A DNA stretch of 64,000 bases from Diphasiastrum complanatum. Its lineage: Eukaryota; Streptophyta; Lycopodiopsida; Lycopodiales; Lycopodiaceae. The first letter of the stretch is position 1; each line of letters starts with the position of its first letter. Location of the stretch: positions 22,407,669-22,471,668 of the forward strand of contig CM055092.1 of NCBI GenBank assembly GCA_029204225.1, read 5' to 3'. The position numbers and the translations under genes are program-made. The notes under the pieces are model-generated. The model made no database searches. It had not been told where the DNA came from and was given only the letters and a program-made list of their open reading frames with translations. Positions 1 through 11,363 of this stretch are shown here, in pieces.

Positions 1-1269
1 GGTTCATGGGAACTATGTGTGATAGTTATAAAAGTCAGAAACTTTATTCGCAACAATTTCATGTTATTTATATGAGGTGTCATAAAGCATTTTGATTATC
101 ATGGCTCAGCTAGCCCCATTACTGTATGTGTGTACAATATCGGTAACATCAATGATCAAAATAATAATGTAAATTGCTGGCTGACAGTGCTAGCTCCATA
201 ATAAATAACTCTTGTTGTTATTATCACTTAAAATGTTGTTATGTTGGTAAGTCTAGGTCTACGAGGTGCACATAAGTTTACGCTACTTGTATGACGCCAA
301 TTCAGCTAAATTGTCATTCTGTACATCTGTATTGCTTAATAACGAGAAGATTATGAGACCTAAATCTACTAGAAAATTTCAAAGTCAAAGGGCCTATGAT
401 GGGCTTGGGTACTTACATATGAAGGAGCTTTCATATTACTTCCCCCCTCTTTTGTTTGTCGAAGTAGATTCTACTAGTATAGATTCTTCCTCTCAATCCA
501 TCTCTTGTTGTCTCTCAAGAATGCCATTTCGTGCACAATTTGTTGTCATCCTACAATAGAAGCAAAGTTAACTCACAATTGGGTTAGTGCTACAATCTAA
601 GCATTTGCCTCAAGGTTATTCTAGCTCTTGAATCGTAGTATTGGGGAAACACATTTCCCTTTTCGGCCGGAAAACGTGTTTCCCAGGATATGTCGTTTCC
701 CTGAACATGGGAAACGCCCCCAGGAAACTGTCGTTTCCCCATCAGGGAAACGCGTTTCCCTGATGGGGAATGTTCGTTTCCCAGAACACCTTTTGTTGGG
801 AAACGGTTTTTTTTTTAACTCTTAAAAAATGACCCAGAATGTTGCAAGTAAGTGTTTCTGCCTGACCTGAACTAGGTCGGAACTGGGGGGTTTGCGGCAA
901 ACCTTTTTTCAGACTTGACCTAGAAACAATCATGATTTTGACTAGAAACGCTCTTTCTCAGAAAACAGGATTGCTGGACAGCAAGCTATGTTTTTTCTCA
1001 GAACTTTTGCTTCAAAATTTTCTATAGTATCTAGATTCTAAATTATATGTCATATGATGGGTATCGTTTCCCGTATCCCGTTTCTTGTTTCCCGTTTCCC
1101 AAGGGAGCTGCGTTTCCCAGGTGGGAAACGTTTCCCAAAACTATGTCTTGAATGCATTCATGTGATTGGCATAAGTTTTGGACTCTACTTAAAATCAATG
1201 CTATGACTATATTTTTTTCTAAGAGCAACACCTATCTTTGGCCTGATACATAATCTTTCATTTTTGCAG
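1..1269 (+). other. Intron upstream of the first visible OTU exon
   Basis: This stretch ends in a 3' splice site (TTTTTGCAG at 1261-1269) feeding an OTU-protease exon, so it is read as the 3' part of an intron whose upstream exons lie outside the window. I searched it in all frames for the catalytic-cysteine region of the OTU fold (a GDGxC-type motif) and did not find it. The short open frames here look accidental. The only structured part is the palindrome-rich repeat at 641-1140, described separately. The rest is AT-rich single-copy-looking DNA. Confidence 0.6.
641..1140. repeat. Palindrome-rich foldback-like element (E1) with GGGAAAC clusters
   Basis: Two clusters of the heptamer GGGAAAC or its complement GTTTCCC, about 15 copies in all, bracket a 260-bp AT-rich spacer. 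The left cluster is 643-806 and the right cluster 1064-1138. The clusters are inverted relative to each other at their outer edges (TTGGGGAAAC at the left end, GTTTCCCAAAA at the right). The left cluster contains a perfect 36-bp palindrome at 735-770 centred on ACGCGT, followed by a run of about ten T. There is no coding capacity. The design resembles a non-autonomous DNA transposon with subterminal transposase-binding motifs. The AAACG(G) core recalls the AAACGG sites known in Ac/hAT elements, but I saw no clear target-site duplication, so the class is unproven. Confidence 0.55.
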
Positions 1270-4200
1270 GTTGTAGATGAACTAATTCTTCGTCGATCTG
1301 AGACAGAATGGTTAGAATTTCCTTCTTGAGATGTCTAAATTATTGTTTTTTTTTCCATTTTCTCATAAATTTTCTTCACTTTCAATTAGATAAAAGATAT
1401 TAGAGTTTATCGTTTACAATGATTTAATTTTCCATGGAGATCCACTCATTTGGTGAACATCAAATTCTTTTGGATTTTGAGATTCATTTGAATTCCTTAT
1501 CTTGTCTTTCCAGGTTCATAGAGGGGGATTTTGACATTTATACAGAACGAATGAGGGAGCCGCATGTATGGGGTGGTGAACCTGAAATTTTGATGCTATC
1601 CCATGTTCTCAAGTAAGTCTGTGCTGCCCAAAATGGCACTATGCAAATTGGTTGTTAGACACATTTTGGCATTGCATAAGCTATGAACTCAATGTTAGAT
1701 TTAGCATCACAAGAACGATAGACCACGAAAGATAAAGCAAATAGCATCTTCCAACCATGAAAATCGAAAGAACATCAAATATAGTCAATAGTTGATCCCC
1801 TCTACCTTACAAGGAAGAGCAATGAATCTTCTACACAAAACTCAAGATCAATGAAAATTATAAATCCACCAGGCAAATGTTATTGCTTCCTACTTGTACA
1901 TATAACTCTACAAGAATCAAGGTTAAAACCCGAGCATAGAGAATGAAGGGGCCTGAAATTAGAAGCCCTAGACAAAATAGTGCACCCGTCAGCTAAATCC
2001 CATCACTGTCACGTCACAATAAAAACATTGCCCTGTGAATTTAAATAATCATTGGTCTTGCTGAATAACATGGGTTGTGGTCCCATAGTGTCAATAAGCT
2101 GTAAATGCAGTGTAAGTCCATACCCCTACCCTACTAAAAATATCGTTCTCAATATGGGCGTAACGTGAGCATATATGTGAAAAACTTATAAGTAATGATG
2201 CTAACGTAGATAGCTCCTAGGGCTGAGGATCCTGTGGTCCCTGTCATCAAATGGTTTCCAAAAGTGCTGTGAGCCTAGTCTTGCAGATGTGGAACATTAG
2301 TAAAAATATTGGTGTACTTCAGGTAGCTTTGTCAATAGGATGTTCGTTCCATGGAACCAAAAATCGGATGTGTAATGAACGCCATCTTGTGCATGTACTT
2401 GAAGTATAGTTCCTAGAAGGTATGAAAAAAGCTCAAAATCATCTAGAAATGGAGGTGCATTCTCTAGCAAGACATTGCGGTAGAGACTTGGACGTTCAAG
2501 TTTCAGGAAGTAGCGGATTTCCTACATGATATGCGGGAAATGCTACGGATTGCACGTGAGAATGTTTAGGGTACCTAGGATGGGGACCGACATTATGCAA
2601 GCCTGAAAAGATCACCGAGAGACTTCCAAGTGGGGGGTTGGGTATTCTTTGAGAATCTCGATGGATGCAAGTGTAATGCATACCGACTTGCATTACTATT
2701 CATCCTCTAGATATAGAGGACTGTTTAAGATCTTGAAAAAGATCGGATCCTTAGCTTACCAATCAGAACTCCCGGATGGATCTCATGTGCATCTTGTATT
2801 TCACGTAAGCCGTCTCTGAAAGAGTCTACGTGAAGGAGAGCATCTTGGATCTGGAGATCAGTTGGACTTGTTGGATGAATCATCGGGTGTATCTCATCTT
2901 GAACCCGAAAGGATCTTGGATCAAAGAACTAAACGATTGAGAAATCGTATGTATACCAAGTATCTGGTTCGATGGAAGGGATGTACAGTCGATGATGATT
3001 CCTGGTTACATGAAGGAAGCTTAAGGAAGAACTTTCCCAGTTTTAAGTTCTGAGGACAGAACTTGAATAAGGGGGGAAGAATGTCATGCCCATGACTGGT
3101 CTCGGGTAGCGTGTCCACGCTAGGGACCGGTAGACCAACAACCCGTAAGTTAATTGTGACTAAGGGAATTGGGGCCCTAATGTGTACATGGTCATAATTA
3201 ATGGTTGTAGGCCTAAACACTTGATGGTGGATTGGTATGGGTCTATTAGTGAGTCATTGGGGAACTGGATGACGTGGCTCAGATAGGCTGCAGAGGTGTC
3301 CAGTGAGGTGTCACAGTGCACTACTAGTGGTGCATGGGCCTTGGAGGGTATAAGTATACCTGCTGGGCTCTCACTAGTGTATGCTTGATAGCATGACCGG
3401 TGGCAGGATGTTGCTGGTGCGATGCCTCATTCCTCTTTGAATGATTGATCCATAGCTTGGGGGCTAGATCCGTTCGATCTAGATTGGGTGGGTTGGTTTG
3501 TCCACCATCAGTTTCCCTTGTGTTGCTTGTGAATGGCATGCTTAGAATAGGATCCTTGGATTTAGGACTTTATACTCAGGCAAGATTCCTAACAGGTAAC
3601 AAAGACAAGGTCCCCCTTTGAGATATCCTTGCCAAGGATCTTTGCCTAGCCGCGCCCATACAGATCGATCACAGAATCAGCCCATAGAGAACACCCATCC
3701 AACTATCCGTGATTTCACCATTAAGCAGCACATTGCCACCAACTCTGGTCGATAGCCCTTATAGCTAAACGATCGGCAGCTATCCCCAATATGTCGCCCC
3801 GCACCCCACAAGGCTCAGACCGTCCTTTCACCAACCTAATGGCAACACTCTGCCTCATCTGTCCTACGTGCAGACAGCGCCAGCCCCGAACTGCGAGAAC
3901 TGACCGTGCTTACACCTCAAGGGCAGCACCTTGACTCATCAAGTCCCCATTCTGCCGACGACCCCGACCATGGACGCACCTGTGCTTACGCTGTGGGCAG
4001 CACCTTGCACAACAGTTGTCTTGATGAACCCCAAACAATGGCCATTTTCGTGAGATCCGCATAGCTGACCGGCCAGTCGGCTCTGATACCACATGTTGCA
4101 CAGGCATCCCAAAGGGAGCCAGGAACCACGACTTAGCTTCCTGGATTTCAACTCTTGCCGTCTGAACCCACTTGACATACAAGCAGCCAACTTGCCAACC

Positions 4201-7200
4201 ACGATTAGACTTAACCAACTTGAAGTTCAGAAACCAACATTGAGATCCAACTTGGTGCCATGCCAGATCGGGGGTCCCGATGTGGGTGACTTCCCTCCAA
4301 GCAAGCCGCGCGACATACATCAAACTTAACTAACTCGAAGCTTCGTTACAAACGAGTAATATGCATTCCAAGAAAGTCGTCTGACTTACATCAGACTTAA
4401 CCAACTCAAAGCTTCGTCACGAGCGCTGGAAGGCAACCTGGCGCCACCAGACTGGACAAGCATAAACAGGTAACTTCCACCCAAGCAAGCCATCCAACTC
4501 AGCTGACAGGTTAGAGCCCGTTCCCCAAGAGCTTAACACATTCACGTTCATGCAAGGATTACTCAGAACCACAAGCCGCGACAGATATGAAGACAACCAG
4601 TTCTTGGACCGAATGGTCCCGACAGCATACCACTGGCGTCCCCCCGGACCGAATGGTCCCGACGGCATACCGCTGGAGCTTGGCATCCCGGGATACGACC
4701 TCAGCTATTTGCCAGATCAAAAAGATTTGAAGCGGCCTTACAACTGATGCTTTTACCGAACACTGAAACCCAGAAGGTAATCAGAGTCAGTTTGAGGAAA
4801 ATCCCACTTCATTAATAAATTTGAGAAGGTTACATTTCAAGTGTGTGACCGACTCTAGTCTCCGGGGCGCTGGCATGCCAAGGCGGGCACCAAGACAACA
4901 TTCCAGCAAGTGGAGCTGAGGCTTGGTTGGAGCTCGCCCTGAGTCGCAACCTGCATCCCCCTATAGTTATGGTGGGATTTGCCACCTCCCCTCATACCAA
5001 GTGCTTTGCCCAAGCTGGTAAAGCACGTTTTCTCTCTCTAGAATTTATTGATCCCCAGGTTTCCTTTAATCATGCCTAGATCGTGTGAGGTGATTGCACA
5101 TCGATCCGAGCTCTCTGGACTTCGCTAGAACTGATCAAAGTTTTTCAGCCATAGGAACTTGGCGCCGGCTGGATTCTGGTCACAGTGGCACCGTTGGCGC
5201 CATTGGCTCCCACTTCACTCTCGGGGTTATTCGGTTGACTTGTTGGTTGTGTTGGCTAACTTGCTTGGATAGTTTGGTTCTAGCTTTGCAAAGTTCATGC
5301 TGGCATGGTGCCAGATTAAGTCTTCACCATTTTTGTGTTGGATATCTTAGTCGTGTTAGTCTCCTAGGATATTTATCCCACAGAACCAATGCGTGTTGGC
5401 ATGTTGGCAGGTGTGATGGATTGCTTGGTTGGTTAGACAAAATGAATGAAGGTAACTAAGTTGGCTGTCCCAACTCTTCTATAGGTGTCGACACAACACA
5501 TAAGCTAGCTAAGCTAAACACTCTGCAGTATCTGTAGGAGTATATGTGTTCTCCTCTAAAATTTGAACAGATTATGTTGGATTATTCTCCTCCACATCAT
5601 GGAAATGGATAGTTGTGGTTGCATCATGCACTTTTTGGCAATCCTTGCACTATGATAGTGACTTTTTCACTTCAAGCGAAGGTACTTTTCCTTGATCTTT
5701 GTGATTTCCTTCAAAGTATATTGTTGGAAAAAGGTAGGACAAGAACCAGGAAATGGGCAGCTAGGGGCAGGGCAACAAGAGCGGTAGCATGAAAAGAAGA
5801 CAAGATAGAAGAAGAAATAGGAATGATGCACCTTGAGGACCCAAATTGTGCTATCAGCTTCAGTGATGTACAACTCTGGAGATCAACACAATAGTGACTG
5901 TGTCTAGGTGTTTGTTTTTGCTGATGATTTTAGAGGGTTTAAAATATGCAGATGGGGGTGCATTTGTAGGGTCAAGAAAACTGCTGACCTTTTTTTTCCT
6001 TTGTGGATCTACGGAACTATGGAATCAAGCTATGGAACTATGAAACTAAGCTATGACACCATGGAATTAAGCAATGGTAAGAAGTTTAAATCAGAAGCAG
6101 GAGTAATCAATCCATTCAGGGTTTAGATTAATTCTGTAAACACGTTCTGTCCCGCACTAAATCAGTTTGTGTTTGTTGATGTTCATAATTGTTTGCAAAG
6201 GATCTTTCTAAATATAGTTTACTTATAGTTGCAGCTTATGCCTGGAGTTCTATTTTTTTAGTACGTATTACTTTTTAGGTATTTTTTGAAATTTTTTTTA
6301 ACATGTTCTGGACCAGTATGTTCCGAACCATTTTGGTCAGAACACGATCATCACGATCTGAGAATCAATTCTAAAGACGGGCCATGCTCAGCTCGTCTCT
6401 TTTAATATGTTAGGGGATTTCTTTTGCATCTTGGGATGTATTTTATTTTCTTGGTCAAAGACCTTGAGTGGGGGGAAACATGCTAGAGTTGGATAATTTT
6501 AGGCTTATAACTCATCAAATGAACTGAAATTGTATGCTTATCATATTTTCATGGTTAAATCTGGATTGCACACTTTGTTCTCTTTTAGGTCAAACCTTTG
6601 GAGACATGGAAACTTTTCATTGGCAAGGGAGTGTGATTTGTTTGGTGAAACATAATTTGGATCATTTAGTTAACCTAGGTATTCGGAAATGTCCCATCAT
6701 TCTCGTAACGGCACGACACCATAAACAGAATGGTGCCATTTCCTGCTTAGACGTTTCTTTAGGCTTGATCCCCCGTGGCATAATGTCAAATCACAATCTC
6801 AATCAAAGCCACCTTCTTCCCATTTCTTGATGCCCGATTCAGGTTACCTCGTGACCCTTAACTCAAAATTGCCGACAATACCTTAAGTCAAAACAATGAC
6901 AACCTTGAGTCCACCAAGATTCACATGTACGAATGAACCAATGGATAATTGCTTAGGATTATTTGATCTGTTTGTTTATTTTTCACACTCCTAACAAATT
7001 GATTTGCAAGAGAGCACAACAACCATAGCTTGAATGCATGTAAATATCTATGGAATGTATTGTGTCCTGCACGTACGGAACAAGAAAAGAGTTGAATATT
7101 GGTTTTTGATTCTCTAACCTAAAAAAGTATGACTAACGAAATTTTCATATTTATATATCTGTATGGAACAATGTTCCGTATGCTACTTGAAGGAACATCT

Positions 7201-7640
7201 AGTGAGAATTCCTTTTGTCTCAATCCTGCTCTTGATAGGTTTTTGTATGTAAGTTTCAAAGTGCTCAGTTAAATATTTCAAAGATGCATTATGGGGACAC
7301 GTGGTTCATCTTATAAATACGTTGTTGTCTAAGGTTATGACTATATTATTATATGCGTGGACATGGAGTTGATACTTTGAGTCTTTCTCGCTGGATTCTG
7401 TAATGCCTCTTCATTCATTATATATACATGTATCATCCTAGATTTTCATCTTCTACTTTTTGATAAAGTAATGCTTTTTGGCATTATCGACTTGTGGGAT
7501 CACAAAGAATTGAACCTGGGTGGGCCAGCCCAACTTAAGCATGATAAAGCAACTCACCACATGTGAGAAGATTTTTGATAGAGCAACGGGGAGACCATTG
7601 TTAAACAGGAAATGGTTCTCATAAGAAAAGAATGTGTATG

Positions 7641-7709
<69 letters not shown>

Positions 7710-7896
7710 CACATGTGTGATCTGTTACTGCATGTTATGCAGGATGCCTATTACTGTATATATGTCCGAAAAGAACTCAAAAGGGCTTATAGCTATTGCT
7801 GAGTATGGTCAAGAATATGGAAAAGGAAGACCTGTGCGTTTGTTGTACCATGGGTTTGGACACTATGATGCATTGCAGCTTCCTGGAGATACTTAA
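1270..7896 (+). CDS. OTU-domain cysteine protease (deubiquitinase-like), C-terminal three exons
   Basis: Three exons join in frame: 1270-1310, 1514-1612 and 7743-7896 (TAA at 7894). All introns are GT-AG, and the split codons give W at the first junction and K at the second. The first exon reads VVDELILRRSETE. The second carries the family signature FIEGDFDIYTERM followed by WGGEPEILMLSHVL. The last reads MPITVYMSEKN, then AEYGQEYGKG, and ends LLYHGFGHYDALQLPGDT. HYDAL contains the catalytic His of OTU proteases. This arrangement matches plant OTU-type cysteine proteases that cleave ubiquitin chains. The catalytic Asp/Cys region and the start lie upstream of the window, so the gene is partial by position, not broken. 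The last intron is 6,130 bp and filled with retroelement debris. The 3' splice site of the last exon is preceded by a (GA)32 tract. Confidence 0.9.
1613..2479 (+). other. 5' part of OTU last intron, no recognised element
   Basis: The intron starts with a good donor (AAGTAAGTC around 1611). About 850 bp then shows no coding frame, tandem repeat or LTR end that I can recognise before integrase-like sequence appears. Confidence 0.5.
2480..3594 (+). mobile_element. Ty3/gypsy chromovirus 3' end: integrase C-terminus, chromodomain, PPT and 3' LTR
   Basis: Decayed pol is readable in pieces. GLFKILKKIGSLAYQSELP at about 2720-2780 and HVHLVFHVSRL just after it are the conserved integrase C-terminal stretch that precedes the chromodomain. 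An open stretch at 2862-3053 then gives LEPERILDQRTKRLRNR and YLVRWKGCTVDDDSW, a chromodomain of the plant chromovirus type. It ends in TGA and is followed by a purine tract (AAGGGGGGAAGA at 3069-3080) and a TG start at 3082 (TGTCATGCCC). The LTR most likely ends at 3594 (CCTAACA), giving 513 bp. A TATA-like stretch (GGGTATAAGTATACC) lies at about 3346. In-frame stops occur at about 2570, 2600 and 2817. The 5' part of the element is missing. It lies in sense orientation in the OTU intron. Confidence 0.8.
3595..5297 (-). mobile_element. Minus-strand LTR element fragment: 5' LTR, priming site and short internal region
   Basis: Read on the minus strand, a long LTR (about 5297 down to 4094) ends in GTGCAACA and is followed by TGTGGTATCAGAGCC, a standard copia-type tRNA-Met primer binding site at about 4080-4093. 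Roughly 500 bp of internal sequence (3595-4079) follows, with a duplicated AAGGTGCTGCCC motif and no recognisable gag. It then abuts the end of the gypsy LTR at 3594. The LTR is the same family as the solo LTR at 10133-11363 in opposite orientation: both share the AATCCAGC(T/C)GGCGCCAA block and the CCTTTGGGATGC end. The 5' LTR boundary is uncertain by up to about 110 bp. Without a coding domain the superfamily assignment rests on the priming site only. Confidence 0.65.
5298..7642 (+). other. Remainder of OTU last intron, no recognised element
   Basis: Low-complexity, AT-rich intronic DNA. I found no reverse transcriptase, gag or LTR signature. A possible tRNA-derived SINE box B on the minus strand (GGTTCAATTC, about 7510-7519) is not supported by a clear box A. 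Confidence 0.4.
7643..7706. repeat. (GA)32 microsatellite next to a splice acceptor
   Basis: Thirty-two uninterrupted GA units end 36 bp before the OTU last exon at 7743. Confidence 0.98.
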
Positions 7897-8891
7897 CACA
7901 GTGCAGTACGAAATTACTGTAGCTGGGTCGCAGTTCGACGTCACTCAAAGACACAACATTTCATGTGTCAAGGTTTGAGAAATAGTTTTGATGGGAGAGT
8001 TTAATGAGTATTGACAGTGAAGCCGATTTGCTTATAGTAGTTACGAAGATTCCTCATTTGTGAGGTACTTAAAATGTGTGTAATGCTCAGTCATTTTCCT
8101 AAAGTGGCTTTTACTTTACTAGGATGGTAATGGTGATACGATTCTGCAATCTGCATTGCAGACGAGCCATTGCGTGGTATGACATTCACAATAAGGTGCA
8201 TTGTCTTTAGTAAGAGAAGGCCTCTCATTAAGCATCTCTTTCAGCAATCAAGTCGGCTTTAAACTCTCAATACATTCCTGTTGTCTGATTTATATTTTAT
8301 CCTGCGATTCTTTAGCCCATCTGGAGAATATGGTGGGGATGAATTCGCACTAAACATCTATTTTCATAATTATCGACAAACGAGTTCCAGCAGCTGGTGA
8401 TCATGTACACGATCAAATAAACACTATGATTTCTCACCACTTTACATCTCGGGGCTCATTTTGTCTTTTGGCATTTTATCATGAAATTGCTGGAGGGTGG
8501 TCCCTAAGATGCCGTAACACTGACTTTCTCACCAGCAATAATCAAGGCCATGAGTTAATGCCCCGTTTTGAATTTTATCATGGCATTGAGGTTGCAAGAT
8601 TGTTCCGAACATTCATTATCTGCCACGTAGTTTTTATGCTTTAAAGCCTAACAAAGTCTGTTTGCAAAGTGTAGTTCAATTTTCACCCTCGTACAAATAT
8701 TGTAGAGTTGATGCGGACTCGGCGTTTGCCCTAAACAGACTCATAACATTATTGAAGCAGTTCTCTCATATATTGTCCAGTTCTGGCAGGGTTTGTGGGA
8801 AGAGCTAATGCGGGAGTTTCTCAGGTCTTGAGAATGTTCTTAAAAACTATTCCTAGTAAACAGTACTAGTGCGCATAGTGGTTTAAGGTCA
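7897..8891 (+). other. Probable 3' UTR and downstream flank of the OTU gene
   Basis: This follows the TAA stop. No further OTU-like coding sequence appears. A possible polyadenylation hexamer (AATAAA) is at about 8416. Nothing else is recognised. Confidence 0.45.
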
Positions 8892-9266
8892 GCAAAAAGT
8901 GAATTCATACAAAATGGGAAGGGGATTATTATATTGGTTAAATTCACCCAAAAGAGCTAATATATCTTTTCATAGTAGGATTTATGGTTATAAATCGTAG
9001 AATGATCCCAAAATAATTCAGGCATGGTGGTAAGACAGTGGAGGAGATGGAGATCATCTTGCTTGCTTTGCCCTCTGCAAAAAAGTGAATTCATACAAAA
9101 TGGGAAGGGGATTATTATATTGGTTAAATTCACCCAAAAGAGCTAATATATCTTTTCATAGTAGGATTTATGGATATAAATCGTAGAATGATCCCAAAAT
9201 AATTCAGGCATGGTGGTAAGACAGTGGAGGAGATGGAGATCATCTTGCTTGCTTTGCCTTCTGCAA
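8892..9266. repeat. Tandem duplication, two copies of about 185 bp
   Basis: The block starting GCAAAAAGTGAATTCATAC at 8892 repeats from 9077 (with one extra A) to about 9266. The copies differ at only a few positions (TATGGTTATA versus TATGGATATA, CCCTCTGC versus CCTTCTGC), so the duplication is recent. Confidence 0.95.
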
Positions 9267-10127
9267 AGGAGTAAAAAATCAGGTCTAAAGCTCATAATCG
9301 AAAATGGTCTATTTTTGAAATGTGTTCCATCTAGCTGACAACCACTCTGCATCAATGGTTTTTAAATTGCAAACATAAACTCAAAATTATAAACCTGGCA
9401 CTGGCCATGATGCTGAAAGAAAGAAAATCTGGCATCTTTTGGCAAATACATGCATCATTGTACTAATATGTACCAAAATGAGAATCTTGATTTTGAAAGT
9501 GATTAAAGTTACGTATTATCTAGGTTCTAAACTTATTGAATTGCCATTGATATAAAAATGATTCCTAGTTTGTAGAAGGTTATAGATGCCATCGGAATTG
9601 AATGTGTCTTTTAGATGGATCATTTATTTACACAATCTTTTAACTAGATGGATCAAGTATCGCTCACAACGTTTTAGACTGTTCAGCTAATGCATTTGCA
9701 TGTGGTTCTTGTCCAATCTACATGTGACACTTAACTTAATGTAAGTTGGACAATCTACTTGACACTCGCTTGTGCTTCAAGATGCACAAAAACATAGATA
9801 CAGCAATGGTGAACAACAATGATGGAGACAGTAGTGTTGGTGATCGTGAGAGAGCTGGATAAGATCTCAACATCATGAAGGAATGGTAGTTAGCACACAA
9901 AAATGGGACTCAATGACAACACAAGAAAATTTGCAAAATGTTATGCCTATTCTAAGCATGCTTCAATGCTGGTCAATCCTTTTTAATGGTTCTCAATCTG
10001 ATTATTCCATAGCTCCTTGGTTTATGAAGGACTTATAATATTCTGGAATGTTTGGAATGAGATTTTTTCAACTAATGAGCAATCAAAGAAGAAATCTAGC
10101 AAAAAAAAAAGCACAAGTGCTTCCATA
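9267..10127. other. Unassigned flank, probably partly decayed copia gag
   Basis: Mostly featureless. The last 60 bp before the solo LTR encode a lysine/serine-rich stretch (KKKSSKKKSTSAS) that plausibly belongs to the gag whose zinc knuckle resumes at 11364, since the solo LTR is inserted precisely between them. Confidence 0.4.
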
Positions 10128-10132
10128 GGTAT

Positions 10133-11363
10133 TGTTGTAAAGCTACCTTTACAAGCTTTACTTCCGGCGCCATCGGCGCCAGCTATGTCCCCGGCGCCAG
10201 CAGCGCCCCTGCTGCTCCCGGCGCCACTGTGACCAGAATCCAGCTGGCGCCAATTTCCTATGGTTGAAAATCTTTGATCGGTTCTAGCGGAGTCCAGAGA
10301 GCTCAGATCGATGTGCAATCACCTCACACGATCTAGGCATGATTAAAGGAAGCTTGGGGATCAATAAAATCTAGAGAGAGAAAATGACTTTCTAGAAAGA
10401 GAAAATCCTAGAGAGAGAAAAATGTGCTTTACCAGCTTGGGTAGAGTGCTTGGTATGGGGGGGGGGGGGGGGGGGGGGGTGCCGAATCACACCAATACTA
10501 TAGGGGAGTGCGGGTTGCGACTCAGAGCGAGCTCCAACCAAGTCTCAGCCTCCCTTGCTGGAATGTTGTCATGGCTCTCGCCTTGGCATGCTAGTGCCCC
10601 GGAGACTAGGGTCGGTCACACACTTGAAATGTAACCTTCTCAGATTTATCAATAAAGTGGGATTTTTCTCAAACTGACTCTGATTACCTTCTGGGTTTCA
10701 GTGTTCGGTAAAAGCGCCAGTTGTAAGGCCGCTTCCAAATTTTTAAGTTGGCACATAGCTGAGGGTCGTATCCCGAGATGCCAACGGTATGCCGTCGGGA
10801 CCATTCGGTCCGTGTCGCCAGCGGTATGCTGTCGGGACCATTTGGTCCAGGAACTGGTTGTCTCCATATTTGTCGCGGCTTGTGGTTCTGAGTGTTCCTT
10901 GCATGAATGTGAATGGGTTTAGCTCTTGGGGAACAGGCTCTAACCTGTCGGCTGAGTTGGATGGCTTGCTTGGGTGGAAGTTACCTGTTTATGGCTGTCC
11001 AGTCTGGCGTGGCGCCAGGTTGGCTTCCAGCGCTCGTGACAAAGCTTTCAGTTGGTTAAGTCTGATGTAAGTCAGACCGCTTGCTTGGAATGGATGTTAC
11101 TCGTTTGTAACGAAGCTTTGAGTTGGTTAAGTTTGATGTATGTCGGGCGGCTTGCTTGGAGGGAAGTCACCCACATCGGGACCCTCGATCTGGCATGGCG
11201 CCAGGTTGGATCTCAATGTTGGTTTTCGGAACTTCAAGCTGGTTAAGTCTGATCGTTGTTGGCGAGTTGGCTGTTTGTATGTCAAGTGGGTTTGGATGGC
11301 AAGAGTTGAAGGCTGGGAAGCTAAGTCGTGGTTCTCGGCTCCCTTTGGGATGCTTGCGCTACA
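10133..11363 (+). mobile_element. Solo LTR (1,231 bp) with perfect 5-bp TSD GGTAT
   Basis: The sequence starts TGTTGTAAAG and ends GCGCTACA. It is flanked on both sides by GGTAT (10128-10132 and 11364-11368). No priming site follows the right end; instead a copia zinc knuckle (VCKKLGYYIEEC) resumes immediately, which is the hallmark of a solo LTR in an older element. It is the inverted counterpart of the LTR at 4094-5297. Its first 125 bp contain five GGCGCC palindromes. A run of 23 G lies at 10457-10479. Confidence 0.85.

Noticed and set aside
641-1140. GGGAAAC array as a CRISPR-like or satellite repeat
   Set aside because: Spacing is irregular and orientations are mixed, and the context is a plant intron; a foldback or transposon-end reading fits better.
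4417-4747. Overlapping open frames on both strands at 4.4-4.7 kb, matched at 10.8-11.1 kb
   Set aside because: They lie in the non-coding LTR shared by both sites; similarity reflects LTR homology, not a protein.
7440-7580. Possible tRNA-derived SINE on the minus strand (GGTTCAATTC box-B-like)
   Set aside because: No convincing box A, no A- or T-tail at the expected end and no TSD; box B alone is too short.
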